Below are positions 26,997 to 36,647 of a DNA stretch of 64,000 bases, piece after piece (the stretch's first letter is position 1; every line of letters begins with the position of its first letter). The DNA comes from an uncultured Clostridia bacterium (GTDB lineage Bacteria; Bacillota; Clostridia; Oscillospirales; Feifaniaceae). A program made the translations under genes and the position numbers. The notes below the pieces were generated by a model. That model was not told the DNA's origin. It was given only the letters and a program-made list of their open reading frames with translations, and did not search any database. The stretch is taken from contig CALWCA010000003.1 of assembly GCA_944376235.1 (NCBI GenBank), positions 105,080 to 169,079 on the forward strand. The letters are read 5' to 3'.

Positions 26997-27360
26997 GTGC
27001 GACCAAATCTGTAAGCCGGGTTCTGTATTGGACAATCATCTATCTGTGGCCGCATGTTGCCATGCGGCTCTTGCCACCTACCTGAACCTGCGCCGGGCAA
27101 GCGCTGTCCGCACGGGGCGGACCGTTCCTTGCGGTGTTGCTCCGGATTGGGTTTACATGGCCATCCAGTCACCTGGACGCCGGTGGGCTCTTACCCCGCC
27201 TTTCCACCCTTACCGGCAAAGCCGGCGGTATCTCTCTGTTGCACTGTCCCTGAAGTCGCCTTCGGTGGGCGTTACCCACAATCCTGCCCTGCGGAGCCCG
27301 GACTTTCCTCATGTGCGGCCTTTCGGCGCCTGCACACGCGATTGTCTGACTTGCTCGCAC
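26997..27360 (-). ncRNA. rnpB: RNase P RNA, bacterial type A
   Basis: 364 bases on the minus strand. The 5' part carries GAGGAAAGTCC (P4 and J), and the 3' part ends ACAGAACCCGGCTTA, its P4 partner. The ends pair as P1 (GTGCGA with TCGCAC). The P15-P17 loop region with GGTAAGAGC is also recognisable. It is the catalytic RNA for 5' maturation of tRNAs. Confidence 0.95.
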
Positions 27361-27364
27361 CAGT

Positions 27365-27393
27365 ATTGTAGCGCAAGAGGGCCGGCTTGTCAA
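27365..27393 (-). promoter_or_regulatory. Promoter of rnpB
   Basis: Minus strand TTGACA (27393-27388), 17 bases, TACAAT (27370-27365), just before the RNA. Confidence 0.88.
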
Positions 27394-27430
27394 ACCGTGA
27401 AAAAAGAGGAAAAAGGAGGCTCGGAAAGAA

Positions 27431-27459
27431 TTGCAAAGAGGGCGCATATAAAATATAAT
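27431..27459 (+). promoter_or_regulatory. Promoter for murD
   Basis: TTGCAA (27431-27436), 17 bases, TATAAT (27454-27459). Confidence 0.85.
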
Positions 27460-27540
27460 GTTGCTCAGAAGACGCTGCGCGGAGAAAAAGGGCAAGCCCG
27501 CCGTGCGGACGGTCTGGCTTACCGAAACGGAGGCTGTTTT

Positions 27541-28938
27541 ATGAATTCAAAACTGGAAGAATTTTACCGGAGCATTGCGGGACGCAATGTCACGGTCATT
27601 GGAATTGGGGTGAGCAACGCCCCGCTCATCAAGCTGCTGGTTCAAAAGGGGGCCCTCGTCACGGCCTGCGACAGGCGTACGGCGCAGGAGCTTGGGCCCG
27701 TTGCACAGGAGCTCTCGCAGCTCGGGGTGACGCTGCGCCTGGGAGATCATTACCTCGACGGGATTTCGGGGGATTTGATTTTCAAAACGCCCGGAATGCG
27801 CTTTGACAATCCCGCACTGGAACGGGCGCGCGCACAGGGCTGCCGGGTCACAAGCGAGATGGAGGTCTTTTTTGAGCTGTGCCCCTGCAGGCTGATTGCC
27901 GTCACGGGAAGCGACGGCAAATCCACCACGACAACGCTTGTGGCAAAGCTGCTGGAGGCACAGGGGTATACCGTGCATTTGGGCGGCAATCTGGGGCGCC
28001 CTCTGCTGCCGGACATCGAGTCTATTTCGCCGCAGGACGTGGCGGTGCTTGAGCTGTCGAGCTTTCAGCTTCACACCATGAGGAAAAGCCCGGACATTGC
28101 CGTCATCACCAACCTCTCGCCCAACCATCTTGACTGGCACACCTCCATGGAGGAGTATATCGACGCCAAGAAAAACATCTTTTTGCATCAGTCGCAGCAG
28201 GATTTGCTGGTGCTCAATGCCGACAATGAGATTACGGCGTCCATGGCATCGCAGGCAAAAGGCCGGGTGAGAACCTTCGGAAAGGGGAAAGAAAATTTCC
28301 TTTACACCGACGGGCAACACAACATTTTGCACGATGGGGAGATTTTGCTGCGGCGCAGCGAGGTGCTGCTGCCGGGAGACCACAACATCGAAAACTACAT
28401 GGCGGCCATCTGCGCCGTCTGGGACCTTGTTTCCAGGGAGAGCATCCGCCGTGTGGCGGGCAGCTTCGCAGGGCTGGAGCACCGTCTGGAGCTGGTGCGT
28501 ACGAGAAACGGGGTGCGGTATTACAACGACTCCATCGCCTCCAGCCCCACCAGGACCATGGCCTGCCTCAACTCCTTTGACCAGAAGCTGATTTTGCTGC
28601 TGGGCGGGTATGACAAGCACATCCCCTTTGACGAGCTGGGAGAGGCTCTGTGCGACAAGGCTTCGGCCGTGATTTTGACGGGGCATACGGCAGATGCCAT
28701 TGAGCGCGCCGTTCGCGGCGCCAAAAAGTTTGTGCCGGGCTTTCCTGAGATTTTTCATGCAGCCAATATGGAAGAGGCGGTCGGCAGGGCGGCGGACATT
28801 GCCCGGGAGGGTGACGTTGTGGTGCTCTCCCCGGCCTGTGCGAGCTTTGACCTTTATCAGAATTTCATGGAGCGGGGGCAGGTTTTCAAGGCCTGTGTCG
28901 CCGCCCTGAAAGAAGATACAAACGAAAGGAAGGGGTGA
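27541..28938 (+). CDS. murD: UDP-N-acetylmuramoylalanine-D-glutamate ligase
   Basis: 465 residues. Rossmann-like N-terminus (V-T-V-I-G-I-G-V-S-N), ATP loop G-S-D-G-K-S-T-T-T near 122, E-L-S-S-F-Q-L near 166, N-H-L-D-W-H, and the C-terminal Y-N-D-S-I-A-S-S-P-T segment. It adds D-glutamate to UDP-MurNAc-L-Ala in the cytoplasm. An open frame back to 27028 exists only because rnpB has no stop in that frame; GGAGG before the ATG at 27541 marks the true start. Confidence 0.95.
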   Translation: MNSKLEEFYRSIAGRNVTVIGIGVSNAPLIKLLVQKGALVTACDRRTAQELGPVAQELSQLGVTLRLGDHYLDGISGDLIFKTPGMRFDNPALERARAQGCRVTSEMEVFFELCPCRLIAVTGSDGKSTTTTLVAKLLEAQGYTVHLGGNLGRPLLPDIESISPQDVAVLELSSFQLHTMRKSPDIAVITNLSPNHLDWHTSMEEYIDAKKNIFLHQSQQDLLVLNADNEITASMASQAKGRVRTFGKGKENFLYTDGQHNILHDGEILLRRSEVLLPGDHNIENYMAAICAVWDLVSRESIRRVAGSFAGLEHRLELVRTRNGVRYYNDSIASSPTRTMACLNSFDQKLILLLGGYDKHIPFDELGEALCDKASAVILTGHTADAIERAVRGAKKFVPGFPEIFHAANMEEAVGRAADIAREGDVVVLSPACASFDLYQNFMERGQVFKACVAALKEDTNERKG

Positions 28939-28943
28939 ACGGG

Positions 28944-29987
28944 ATGGATTGGCAAAAAGTGCTCTTTGACCTCTCTGGCGCAACGGCCTGCTCTGCCATG
29001 GAATATCGGACGGCGGATGCCGTGAAGGCTCTGTTTGCGCCCTACTGCGACGAGATTGTCACCGACGCGCTGCACAATGTGCTGGCCATCCGCCACAGCA
29101 AGGACGAAAATGCCCCCACGCTGCTCATTGACGCCCATATGGACGAGATCGCCATGGTGATCACCGGCGTCCGGGAAGACGGGTTTCTCCGCTTTGACAG
29201 CCTGAGCGGCATCGACCGGCGCACCATTTTGGCGGCGGAGGTGACGGTGCATGCGCAAAACGGGGATTACTACGGCATTGTGAGTGCCATTCCCCCGCAT
29301 CTTTCGAGCGCGCAGGACCGGGAGAAGACTCCTGAATTTGACACGCTTTGCATCGACGTGGGTTACGGGGGAGAGAAGGCAAAGGAGATTTTTTCCACGG
29401 GAGACTTTGTCACGCTGCGCCAGAGCCCGACAAAGCTGTTGGGCAGCATTGTCACGGGCAAGTCCTTTGACGACCGCGCGTCGGTCACGGCCATTTTGTA
29501 TGCGCTGCACGAGCTGCACGGCGCGGAGCTGCCGTTCCACGTATGCGCCCTGCTGTCGGCGCAGGAGGAGCCCGGCCTGCGCGGCGCCAAGGTCGGCGCC
29601 TACCGCATTGCACCGCAGGAGGCCATCGCCATCGACGTGTGCCATGCGCTGATTCCCGAGTGCCCCAAGGAGCGCACCTCGGTGATGGGCAAGGGCCCGG
29701 TGCTGACCTATGCCCCCATTTTGGACAGGGATATGACCGACAGGCTGCTGGATATTGCAAAGGAGAGGAACATCCCCTGCCAGGTGGAGGCTTCGGTCGG
29801 GACGACCGGGACAAACGCCTATGCGATTTTCGCCACCAATTACGGGGTGAAAACCGCCCTCATCTCTATTCCTCTCAAATATATGCACTCTGCCATAGAG
29901 ACCATGGACCTGCAGGACATGAAAAACGTCGGCAGGCTGCTGACGGCCTACATGCTGGACAAGAAGGAGGCGATGACGGGTGCTTGA
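28944..29987 (+). CDS. M42 family metallopeptidase, copy 1
   Basis: 347 residues. The co-catalytic metal ligands of glutamyl or leucyl aminopeptidases are visible: D-A-H-M-D-E near 66, F-D-D-R near 178, the base and ligand pair Q-E-E near 216, and Y-M-H-S near 316. M42 enzymes form large tetrahedral aminopeptidase shells or act as glucanases. The ATG at 28944 with GGAAGGGG eight bases back is preferred to a GTG at 28935. First of three tandem relatives. Confidence 0.88.
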   Translation: MDWQKVLFDLSGATACSAMEYRTADAVKALFAPYCDEIVTDALHNVLAIRHSKDENAPTLLIDAHMDEIAMVITGVREDGFLRFDSLSGIDRRTILAAEVTVHAQNGDYYGIVSAIPPHLSSAQDREKTPEFDTLCIDVGYGGEKAKEIFSTGDFVTLRQSPTKLLGSIVTGKSFDDRASVTAILYALHELHGAELPFHVCALLSAQEEPGLRGAKVGAYRIAPQEAIAIDVCHALIPECPKERTSVMGKGPVLTYAPILDRDMTDRLLDIAKERNIPCQVEASVGTTGTNAYAIFATNYGVKTALISIPLKYMHSAIETMDLQDMKNVGRLLTAYMLDKKEAMTGA

Positions 29988-30993
29988 GCTGATCAAAACG
30001 CTGTGCGCCCCCCGTGGCGTAACGGGGGATGAAAGGGAGATTGCCGCCCTCATTGCAGACCTTGCAGCGCCTCTGGCCGACCGGGTGGAGACCGATGCCC
30101 TGGGCAACGTGCTTGTCTTCAAAAAGGGCCGCAGCAGCGAAAAGACGCTCATGGTCGACGCCCATATGGACGAGGTTGGCATCCTGGTCAACTACATCAC
30201 GGAAGAGGGCTTTTTGAAGTTTACGGGGGTCGGCGTGGACGCGCGCGTGCTCAACGGAAGGCGCTTTCTGATTGGAAAAGACCGCATTCCCGCCGTAGCC
30301 GGAACCAAGCCCATCCACCTGCAATCGCTCGAGGAGCGCAGCATTGCCCCTGCCATGGAGAAGCTCTATCTGGACATCGGGGCAAAGGATGCGCAGGAGG
30401 CCAAAAAGTATGTCAAGGTGGGGGATACCGGAATCTTTGACTCCGAATTCATCTGCTTTGGAGAAGGGTTTATCAAGGGGCGTGCGCTGGACAACAGGGT
30501 CGGCTGCGCCGTGCTGCTCAGGGCCATGGAGCAGCAGCCCGAGCATGACACATGGTTTGTCTTCTCGGTGCTTGAGGAGAGCGGCGGCTTCGGCGCAAGA
30601 ACGGCCTCGCTTCGCATCCAGCCAGACCTTGCCATCGTGGTCGACACCACGACAAGCGCAGACCACATCGAAAAGCCCGAGGCGGCAAAGGCCTCGCGCC
30701 TGGGAGAGGACGCCGTGGTCTTTCTCATGGAGGCGACGACCTATTACAGGCCCGAAAGCGTGGCCCGCGTGACGGAGATCGCAAGCAGGGCCGGCGTGAA
30801 GTGGCAGTACAAGACTGTGACAAAGGGCGGGCTGAACTCGGGCTCGATTCAGAGAACGGGACGGGGCTGCGAAACGGTGGCCATCGCCACCCCCTGCCGC
30901 TACCTGCACTCGGCCGCCTGCACCGCAAAGCTCGACGACGCCTGCGAGACGGCGGCGCTGCTGCAGGCCCTGCTGCAGAGCGGAGAGCTGTAA
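29980..30993 (+). CDS. M42 family metallopeptidase, copy 2
   Basis: 337 residues. Same metal-site pattern: D-A-H-M-D-E near 60, A-L-D-N-R near 170, L-E-E-S-G-G-F-G near 200, and Y-L-H-S near 310. The copy differs clearly from copies 1 and 3, so old duplications are likely. GTG start overlapping the stop of copy 1 by 8 bases, giving translational coupling. Confidence 0.88.
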   Translation: MLELIKTLCAPRGVTGDEREIAALIADLAAPLADRVETDALGNVLVFKKGRSSEKTLMVDAHMDEVGILVNYITEEGFLKFTGVGVDARVLNGRRFLIGKDRIPAVAGTKPIHLQSLEERSIAPAMEKLYLDIGAKDAQEAKKYVKVGDTGIFDSEFICFGEGFIKGRALDNRVGCAVLLRAMEQQPEHDTWFVFSVLEESGGFGARTASLRIQPDLAIVVDTTTSADHIEKPEAAKASRLGEDAVVFLMEATTYYRPESVARVTEIASRAGVKWQYKTVTKGGLNSGSIQRTGRGCETVAIATPCRYLHSAACTAKLDDACETAALLQALLQSGEL

Positions 30994-31083
30994 AGGAAAA
31001 GGCCTTGCAATTTCTGCCGCGAAGAGCCGGGCGGACAGGCAGGGCGTTTTGAGCAACAAGATGGAATAAGAGAGGTGGAAAGA

Positions 31084-32079
31084 GTGGAACTCTTCAGGAA
31101 AATGGTGGAGACCCTTTCGGTCAGTGGAAACGAGGAAGAGCTGGCAAAGCTCATTGAAGGGGAGATCGCCCCTTATGTCGACGAAATCACCTATGACGTG
31201 ATGGGCAACCTGATTGCGCGCAAAAAGGGGGCGCCGGGGGCAAAGAAGATGATGCTCAGCGCCCACATGGATGAGATCGGCGTCATGGTGACGCATGCCG
31301 AGGAGACGGGCTATCTGCGCTTTGCCCCCGTGGGGGGCCTGCGTCCGGTCTATCTGATCGGCCAGCCTATCCTCTTCAAAAACGGGGTGCGCGGCGTGGT
31401 GATGTATGAGACCAAGCTGCAGCTTCGGGAGGTGCAGATGGAGCACCTGTATCTCGACATCGGCGCGCAGACGCGCGAGGAGGCGCTGTCCATGGTGTCG
31501 ATCGGCGACGTCGCCGCGCCCTACGGCACGGTCTTTGCCTGCGGGCAGCACCGGTGGGCCGGCAAGTCCATGGACGACAAGATTGCCTGCTACATTCTGG
31601 TGCGCGCCATCCAGCAGCTCCGGCAGACGGCCTACGACACCTATTTTGTCTTCTCCACGCAGGAGGAGCTTGGCCTTCGCGGCGCGACCACGGCGGCCTA
31701 TGCCATTGACCCCGACTACGCCCTGGCGCTCGACGTCACCGGCGTGGGCGACATGCCCAACATGACTGCGCCCAACGATGTCAAGCTGGGCAAGGGCGCC
31801 GCCATCAAGGTGCGCGACAGCTCGATTATCTGCTCGCGGCAGATGGTGTCCTTTTTGAAGGAGCGCGCCAAGGCGGCAGACATCCCCTATCAGATGGAGG
31901 TGCTGCTCTATGGGGGAACCGACGCCGGCGTGATTCATCTGACGCGTGAAGGCGTGGTGACGGGCGGCATCTCGATCCCGGCACGCAACATCCACTCGCC
32001 GGTCGAGATGGTTGACAAGCGCGACGTGGACGCCTGTATCGCGCTGGTGCTTGAGGCGCTTGCCTGTGAGCTCTCCTGA
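31084..32079 (+). CDS. M42 family metallopeptidase, copy 3
   Basis: 331 residues. Metal site: S-A-H-M-D-E near 61, S-M-D-D-K near 167, T-Q-E-E-L-G-L-R-G near 199 and N-I-H-S near 304. The GTG at 31084 has GAGAGGTG 6 bases upstream; a GTG at 31075 is the alternative. It is separated from copy 2 by about 90 bases and followed by a strong hairpin, so the three copies probably form an operon after murD. Confidence 0.88.
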   Translation: MELFRKMVETLSVSGNEEELAKLIEGEIAPYVDEITYDVMGNLIARKKGAPGAKKMMLSAHMDEIGVMVTHAEETGYLRFAPVGGLRPVYLIGQPILFKNGVRGVVMYETKLQLREVQMEHLYLDIGAQTREEALSMVSIGDVAAPYGTVFACGQHRWAGKSMDDKIACYILVRAIQQLRQTAYDTYFVFSTQEELGLRGATTAAYAIDPDYALALDVTGVGDMPNMTAPNDVKLGKGAAIKVRDSSIICSRQMVSFLKERAKAADIPYQMEVLLYGGTDAGVIHLTREGVVTGGISIPARNIHSPVEMVDKRDVDACIALVLEALACELS

Positions 32080-32114
32080 GAAAAGGGATTGGGCAACGGA
32101 TAAAAAGGAAAGTA

Positions 32115-32155
32115 CCGTGTTTGCGGGGGGATTTCCCCCGCAAACACGGATTTTA
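32115..32155 (+). terminator. Terminator after the M42 peptidase genes
   Basis: 15-bp arms (32115-32129, 32135-32149) with a short loop and ATTTTAT tail. Confidence 0.85.
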
Positions 32156-32171
32156 TCGGCCGGATTCAGGG

Positions 32172-32200
32172 TTGCAAAATGAGGAAGAGAACGGTATAGT
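32172..32200 (+). promoter_or_regulatory. Promoter of the GNAT-like gene
   Basis: TTGCAA (32172-32177), 17 bases, TATAGT (32195-32200). The next ATG begins only 9 bases after the -10 element. Confidence 0.8.
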
Positions 32201-32208
32201 AAAAGAAT

Positions 32209-33015
32209 ATGATGAGACGATATGTTAGCACCGACATCCCGGAGATTCAAGAGTTTTTGAAAGACGAGCCCCATCTGCTCATCCGCCTGGAGGCGGGCCT
32301 GCGGGCGCTGGATCTGCTCTATTTTGACGTTTGGGTGGCAAGGGACGAGCAGGAGAAAATCAAAGGCGTCCTGTTTCGCAGCTACGGGGACTTTTATGTC
32401 CATCTGACGCAGGAGGCGGATCTGCAGGAGATCGCGGCCTTTTTGGGCTTTATGCCCATGCTGTATTCCCTTTCGGGGGAGGAGAGCTTCATGCAGGAGC
32501 TTTTGCCCATGCTTCAGAGGGTGCGTTCGACCACCATCTGCACGGTGGCGCGGCAGCAGCAGCCGCCAGAGCCCCTGGCCTTTCGGCTGCTCTATGAGAA
32601 GACGGAGCGCACGGAGGACTTTCGGATGGTCTATGCGCTGCTGGGCCGGGTGGGGGAGGATGAGCTCGGCCGCTTTGAAGACTATTATTTTACGCGGCGC
32701 GGACTGCAGGCAAACCAAAATGGGCGAACCTATTTTCTCTGTCTGGACGGAGAGGCCTATTCTGCCGTTTCGACAACGGGGGAGGCCGACGGCATGGCGC
32801 TTATCACCGACGTTGTGACCGATGCGCGTTACCGCCGCCAGGGCCTGAGCACCGCCCTGCTCACCCAGCTTTGCGTTGAGCTGCACGAGCAGGGCCTGAC
32901 GCCCTATGTGACATATTTTGCGGCGCAGACCGAGCACTTTTATCAAAAGCGGGGCTTTGAGCCCTGCGGGCAGTTTATTTATGCCAGGTTTGACCCGCCC
33001 GGGGAGGGCGAGTGA
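32209..33015 (+). CDS. GNAT-fold acetyltransferase-like protein
   Basis: 268 residues, roughly two GNAT-like halves. The C-terminal half carries I-T-D-V-V-T-D-A-R-Y-R-R-Q-G-L-S-T-A-L-L, an acetyl-CoA binding loop, and a final F-Y-Q-K-R-G-F. The first half lacks one. The substrate is unknown. The ATG (32209, or 32212) has no ribosome site and lies where transcription should begin, so the message may be leaderless. It precedes the methionine gamma-lyase-like gene by 49 bases. Confidence 0.82.
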   Translation: MMRRYVSTDIPEIQEFLKDEPHLLIRLEAGLRALDLLYFDVWVARDEQEKIKGVLFRSYGDFYVHLTQEADLQEIAAFLGFMPMLYSLSGEESFMQELLPMLQRVRSTTICTVARQQQPPEPLAFRLLYEKTERTEDFRMVYALLGRVGEDELGRFEDYYFTRRGLQANQNGRTYFLCLDGEAYSAVSTTGEADGMALITDVVTDARYRRQGLSTALLTQLCVELHEQGLTPYVTYFAAQTEHFYQKRGFEPCGQFIYARFDPPGEGE

Positions 33016-33064
33016 GGGGCTGTGCAAAAAACAGGAAAAAAGCAGTTGTTTGAAGGGAAGACAC

Positions 33065-34345
33065 ATGGATTATTACTACAAGTTTGACTTTTCGCCGGAA
33101 CTCGTGCGCCTGGCTTCGAAGGTGGAGCAGCGCCTTGCGCCGCGCTTTGAGGAGATAGACAAAATCGGACGCATCAACTCCCAGAAGGTTCACTATGCCT
33201 TTCGCTCCTGTGCTGTCAGCGACAGCCACTTCGTCGGCACGACGGGCTACGGCTATGACGACAGGGGCCGCACCGTGATTGACAGGGTCTATGCCGCCAC
33301 CTTCGGCGCGGAGGACGCCCTGGTGCGGCATTTTATGCTAAGCGGCACCCACGCGCTGACCACGGCGCTGTTTGGCATCCTGCGTCCCGGGGACGTCATG
33401 CTGTCCGTTGCCGGCAAGCCCTACGACACGCTGGACAAGGTCATCGGCCTGCGCCCGACCTGCGGCTCGCTGGCCGAGTTTGGCATTCTCTACCGTCAGG
33501 TGGAGCTTGACGAGGCCGGGCGGCTGGACTACGAGGCCATCGAGCGCGCCCTTAAGGACCATCCCGCCATGGTCTATCTGCAGCGCTCGAGAGGCTATGC
33601 CGTGCGCCCCTCCATTTTTGTGGAGGAGATTGCCGAGGTGGCAAGGCTTGTCAGGAAGGTCAGCCCCGAGAGTGTCTTTTTCGTGGACAACTGTTACGGG
33701 GAGTTTGTGGAGCTGCAGGAGCCCATCGAGGTGGGCGCCGACCTGATGGCAGGCTCGCTCATCAAAAACCCCGGCGGCTCGATGGCCGAGTGCGGCGGCT
33801 ACATCGTGGGGCGGGAAAAGCTGGTGCAGCGCTGCGCCTACCGCCTGACCTCCCCCGGCCTTGGCAAGGAGGTGGGGCCCTCGCTGGGACAAAACCGCAA
33901 CCTGCTGCGCGGGTTTTATTTTGCCCCCTCCATCACGGCAAACGCCTTGAAAACCGCCGTGTTTGCGGCAGCCCTCTTTGAGGCGCTGGGCTTTACCTGC
34001 TCGCCGCGCTGGGACGCGCCGCGCACCGACATTGTGGAGCAGATCATCTTTCACGCACCCGAGCCGCTCGTGGCCTTTTGCCAGGGCATTCAGGCGGGCT
34101 CTGCCATCGACGCCTTTGTCCGCCCCGAGCCCTGGGCCATGCCCGGCTACACCAACGAGGTCATCATGGCGGCGGGCGCCTTTGTGCAGGGCTCTTCCAT
34201 CGAGCTGTCGGCCGATGGCCCGCTGCGCGAGCCCTACGCCGCCTATATGCAGGGCGGAATCATTTTTGATACGGCCCAAATCGGAATTTTAACGGCAGCC
34301 CAAAAGCTGCTCGACGAGAAGCTGGCGGAGGTTCCCCAGTGGTGA
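33065..34345 (+). CDS. Methionine gamma-lyase family protein (YnbB-like, aluminium resistance family)
   Basis: 426 residues. PLP-dependent fold type I enzyme of the Met_gamma_lyase (PF06838) family. It has an N-terminal H-Y-A-F motif, L-S-G-T-H-A-L-T near 95, and the PLP lysine in S-L-I-K-N-P-G-G-S near 233. Homologues are called aluminium resistance proteins, but the true substrate is uncertain. The ruvC start overlaps its stop, so it may be co-transcribed with ruvCAB. Confidence 0.85.
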   Translation: MDYYYKFDFSPELVRLASKVEQRLAPRFEEIDKIGRINSQKVHYAFRSCAVSDSHFVGTTGYGYDDRGRTVIDRVYAATFGAEDALVRHFMLSGTHALTTALFGILRPGDVMLSVAGKPYDTLDKVIGLRPTCGSLAEFGILYRQVELDEAGRLDYEAIERALKDHPAMVYLQRSRGYAVRPSIFVEEIAEVARLVRKVSPESVFFVDNCYGEFVELQEPIEVGADLMAGSLIKNPGGSMAECGGYIVGREKLVQRCAYRLTSPGLGKEVGPSLGQNRNLLRGFYFAPSITANALKTAVFAAALFEALGFTCSPRWDAPRTDIVEQIIFHAPEPLVAFCQGIQAGSAIDAFVRPEPWAMPGYTNEVIMAAGAFVQGSSIELSADGPLREPYAAYMQGGIIFDTAQIGILTAAQKLLDEKLAEVPQW

Positions 34346-34836
34346 TTTTGGGAGTCGACCCCGGAATCGCCTCGGTGGGCTACGGGGTGGTCTCCTACGA
34401 GAAAAACCGCTTTGCCGCGCTGGAATACGACACCTTTCGCACCCCGGCCGGCCAGCAGCTCTCGGAGCGGCTGCTGCAGATTTTCAATTTCTTTGAGCAG
34501 CTTGTGCGCCGCTATCCCATCGACGCCATGTCGGTGGAGGAGCTCTTTTTCAACACCAACGTTTCCACCGCCATCCATGTGGGGCATGGGCGCGGCGTTG
34601 TGCTGCTGGCAGGGGCAAAGGCCGGTATCCCCGTGTTTGAGTACACCCCCATGCAGGTCAAGCAGGCCGTGGTGGGCTACGGACGCGCCGAAAAAAAGCA
34701 GGTGCAGCAGATGACAAAGATGCTGCTGCACCTCAAGGAAGTGCCCCGCCCCGACGACACGGCCGACGCACTGGCGCTGGCCGTCTGCCATGCGCATGCC
34801 TCGGGCTCGCGGCTTTGCACGCTTTCTCCCCGGTAG
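34339..34836 (+). CDS. ruvC: Holliday junction resolvase RuvC
   Basis: 165 residues. Acidic active site: D in G-V-D-P-G near 7, E-E in S-V-E-E-L-F-F near 66, and D-D-T-A-D-A near 140. It cuts Holliday junctions as a dimer with RuvAB. GTG start (34339 or 34342) with GGAGG 7-10 bases upstream, overlapping the preceding gene. Position before ruvA and ruvB is standard. Confidence 0.95.
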   Translation: MVILGVDPGIASVGYGVVSYEKNRFAALEYDTFRTPAGQQLSERLLQIFNFFEQLVRRYPIDAMSVEELFFNTNVSTAIHVGHGRGVVLLAGAKAGIPVFEYTPMQVKQAVVGYGRAEKKQVQQMTKMLLHLKEVPRPDDTADALALAVCHAHASGSRLCTLSPR

Positions 34837-34891
34837 GCGGCATGCGCTGCCGGGCCGGCACATACATAAAGACGTAAGGAGAGGGTTTATC

Positions 34892-35494
34892 TTGTTTGCC
34901 TATCTGCGCGGAGCGGTGGCCTCCACCGGTTCCAACTATGTGGTGCTCGACGTGGGGGGCATCGGCTTTCGCGTCATGACCTCCTGGCAAACGCTCCAGA
35001 GGCTGCCGACCCCCGGGGAATTTTGTACGCTTTACACCCATTTTTCGGTCAGGGAAGACGCCATGGAGCTCTTTGGCTTTGACACCGAGACGGAGCTCGA
35101 GTGCTACGAGATGCTCACCGCCGTCACGGGCGTCGGCCCGAGGGTGGCGCTGGCCATTTTGTCGGAGTTTTCCAGCGACCAGTTTGCGCTTGCCGTCGCC
35201 TCCAAGGACGCAAAGCGTCTCACCATTGCAAACGGCGTGGGGGCAAAGCTGGCGCAGCGCATCGTCATGGAGCTGTCCGACAAGATGACGGGGGAGAGGT
35301 TTTTTGCGCAGGGGCAGGACGACGCCCCCGTGCCCGCCCGCACGGCAGACAGTGCGGATGAGGCGGTCTCGGCGCTGGTGGTGCTGGGATATTCGCAGGC
35401 CGAGGCGCTGCGCGCCGTGCGTTCCATTGACGCAGAGGGGATGTCCGTGGAAGAGATTATCAAACTGGCACTCAAGGCCCTGATGCGCCAGTAA
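34892..35494 (+). CDS. ruvA: Holliday junction branch migration protein RuvA
   Basis: 200 residues. OB-fold N-terminus (M-F-A-Y-L-R-G, V-D-V-G-G-I-G-F-like), two helix-hairpin-helix segments (T-G-V-G-P-R-V-A and N-G-V-G-A-K-L-A), and a C-terminal UBA-like domain that contacts RuvB. TTG start with TAAGGAGAG upstream; the frame is open further back, but only this site is supported. Confidence 0.95.
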   Translation: MFAYLRGAVASTGSNYVVLDVGGIGFRVMTSWQTLQRLPTPGEFCTLYTHFSVREDAMELFGFDTETELECYEMLTAVTGVGPRVALAILSEFSSDQFALAVASKDAKRLTIANGVGAKLAQRIVMELSDKMTGERFFAQGQDDAPVPARTADSADEAVSALVVLGYSQAEALRAVRSIDAEGMSVEEIIKLALKALMRQ

Positions 35495-35520
35495 ACCGGA
35501 GAAGAAGGGGGGAAGGACGT

Positions 35521-36591
35521 ATGCCGCATTCCGACGAGCTTGATTTTGATTTAGACAACCGGCTGATCGGGGCCGGCTATGCCGCCGAGGACGACGGGAT
35601 CGAGCTGAGCCTTCGTCCGCGCACGCTGGACGAATACATCGGGCAGGATAAGGTCAAGGAAAACCTTCGCGTGTTCATGCAGGCGGCCAAGAAGCGGGGA
35701 GAGCCGCTCGACCATGTGCTGCTCTATGGCCCGCCCGGGCTGGGAAAGACCACGCTGGCCAACATCATTGCAAACGAGATGGGGGGCACCATGCGGGTGA
35801 CGTCGGGCCCCGCCATTGAAAAGCCGGGCGATTTGGCCGCCTTGCTCACCAACCTGGAATTCAACGACGTGTTGTTTATCGACGAAATCCACCGGCTGTC
35901 CCGCGCGGTGGAGGAGGTGCTCTATTCGGCGCTGGAGGACTATGCCCTCGACATCATCTTGGGAAAGGGCCCGTCGGCGCGCTCCATTCGCCTTGACCTG
36001 GCGCACTTTACCCTGATTGGGGCAACGACGCGCTACGGGCAGCTCTCCGGCCCTCTGAGGGACCGGCTTTCGGTGCCGCTCAAGCTGGATTTGTATTCGG
36101 TGGAGGACTTGGCGCGCATTGTGACGCGGTCTGCCGGCGTTTTGGGCGTCGGCGTTGAGCCCGACGGGGCGGTGGAGATCGCCTCGCGCTCGCGCGGGAC
36201 GCCGCGCGTGGCAAACCGGCTGCTCAAGCGCGTGCGCGACTTTGCGCAGGTGGAGGGAGACGGCGTCATCACCGAGAGCGTGGCGCGGCGTGCGCTCTCC
36301 CGCCTCGAGGTGGACGAACTGGGGCTTGACAATCTTGACAAGCGGGTGCTGACCTCCATCATCCAATTTTACGGCGGCGGCCCTGTGGGCCTTGAGACGC
36401 TGGCGGCAACGGTGGGGGAGGAGGCCGTGACCATTGAAGAAGTCTGCGAGCCCTACCTGCTGCAAATTGGATTTTTGAACCGCACGCCCAGAGGGCGCTG
36501 CGCGACAAAGCTGGCCTACGAGCACCTGGGAATGGAATTCCCGGCAGTCTCGTCGGCCCAGCTCTCCCTTGACGGGGAGACTTCAAGGTGA
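35521..36591 (+). CDS. ruvB: Holliday junction DNA helicase RuvB
   Basis: 356 residues. AAA+ motor with Walker [10 protein letters not shown] near 72, Walker B D-E-I-H near 121, sensor G-A-T-T-R and arginine finger region, and a winged-helix C-terminus. It drives branch migration with RuvA. The stop overlaps the frame before glmM. Confidence 0.96.
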   Translation: MPHSDELDFDLDNRLIGAGYAAEDDGIELSLRPRTLDEYIGQDKVKENLRVFMQAAKKRGEPLDHVLLYGPPGLGKTTLANIIANEMGGTMRVTSGPAIEKPGDLAALLTNLEFNDVLFIDEIHRLSRAVEEVLYSALEDYALDIILGKGPSARSIRLDLAHFTLIGATTRYGQLSGPLRDRLSVPLKLDLYSVEDLARIVTRSAGVLGVGVEPDGAVEIASRSRGTPRVANRLLKRVRDFAQVEGDGVITESVARRALSRLEVDELGLDNLDKRVLTSIIQFYGGGPVGLETLAATVGEEAVTIEEVCEPYLLQIGFLNRTPRGRCATKLAYEHLGMEFPAVSSAQLSLDGETSR

Positions 36592-36647
36592 GTGCTCTGC
36601 CAAGGGATGCGGCAGCCTCTCCTGTCAGGAAAGGAATGGTTGAACAT

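Noticed and set aside
27028..27540. Long upstream extension of the murD frame
   Set aside because: It crosses the RNase P RNA gene and has no ribosome site; a promoter and GGAGG site mark the real start at 27541.
32209..32600. Frameshifted start of the GNAT gene, as explanation for the missing ribosome site
   Set aside because: The N-terminal sequence reads as a coherent helix from the first codon, so a leaderless start is simpler.
29875..33066. A 1063-codon open frame on the minus strand
   Set aside because: It is antisense to the three M42 genes and the GNAT gene, which have clear motifs; the GC-rich third positions remove stops on the opposite strand. No ribosome site or domain seen.
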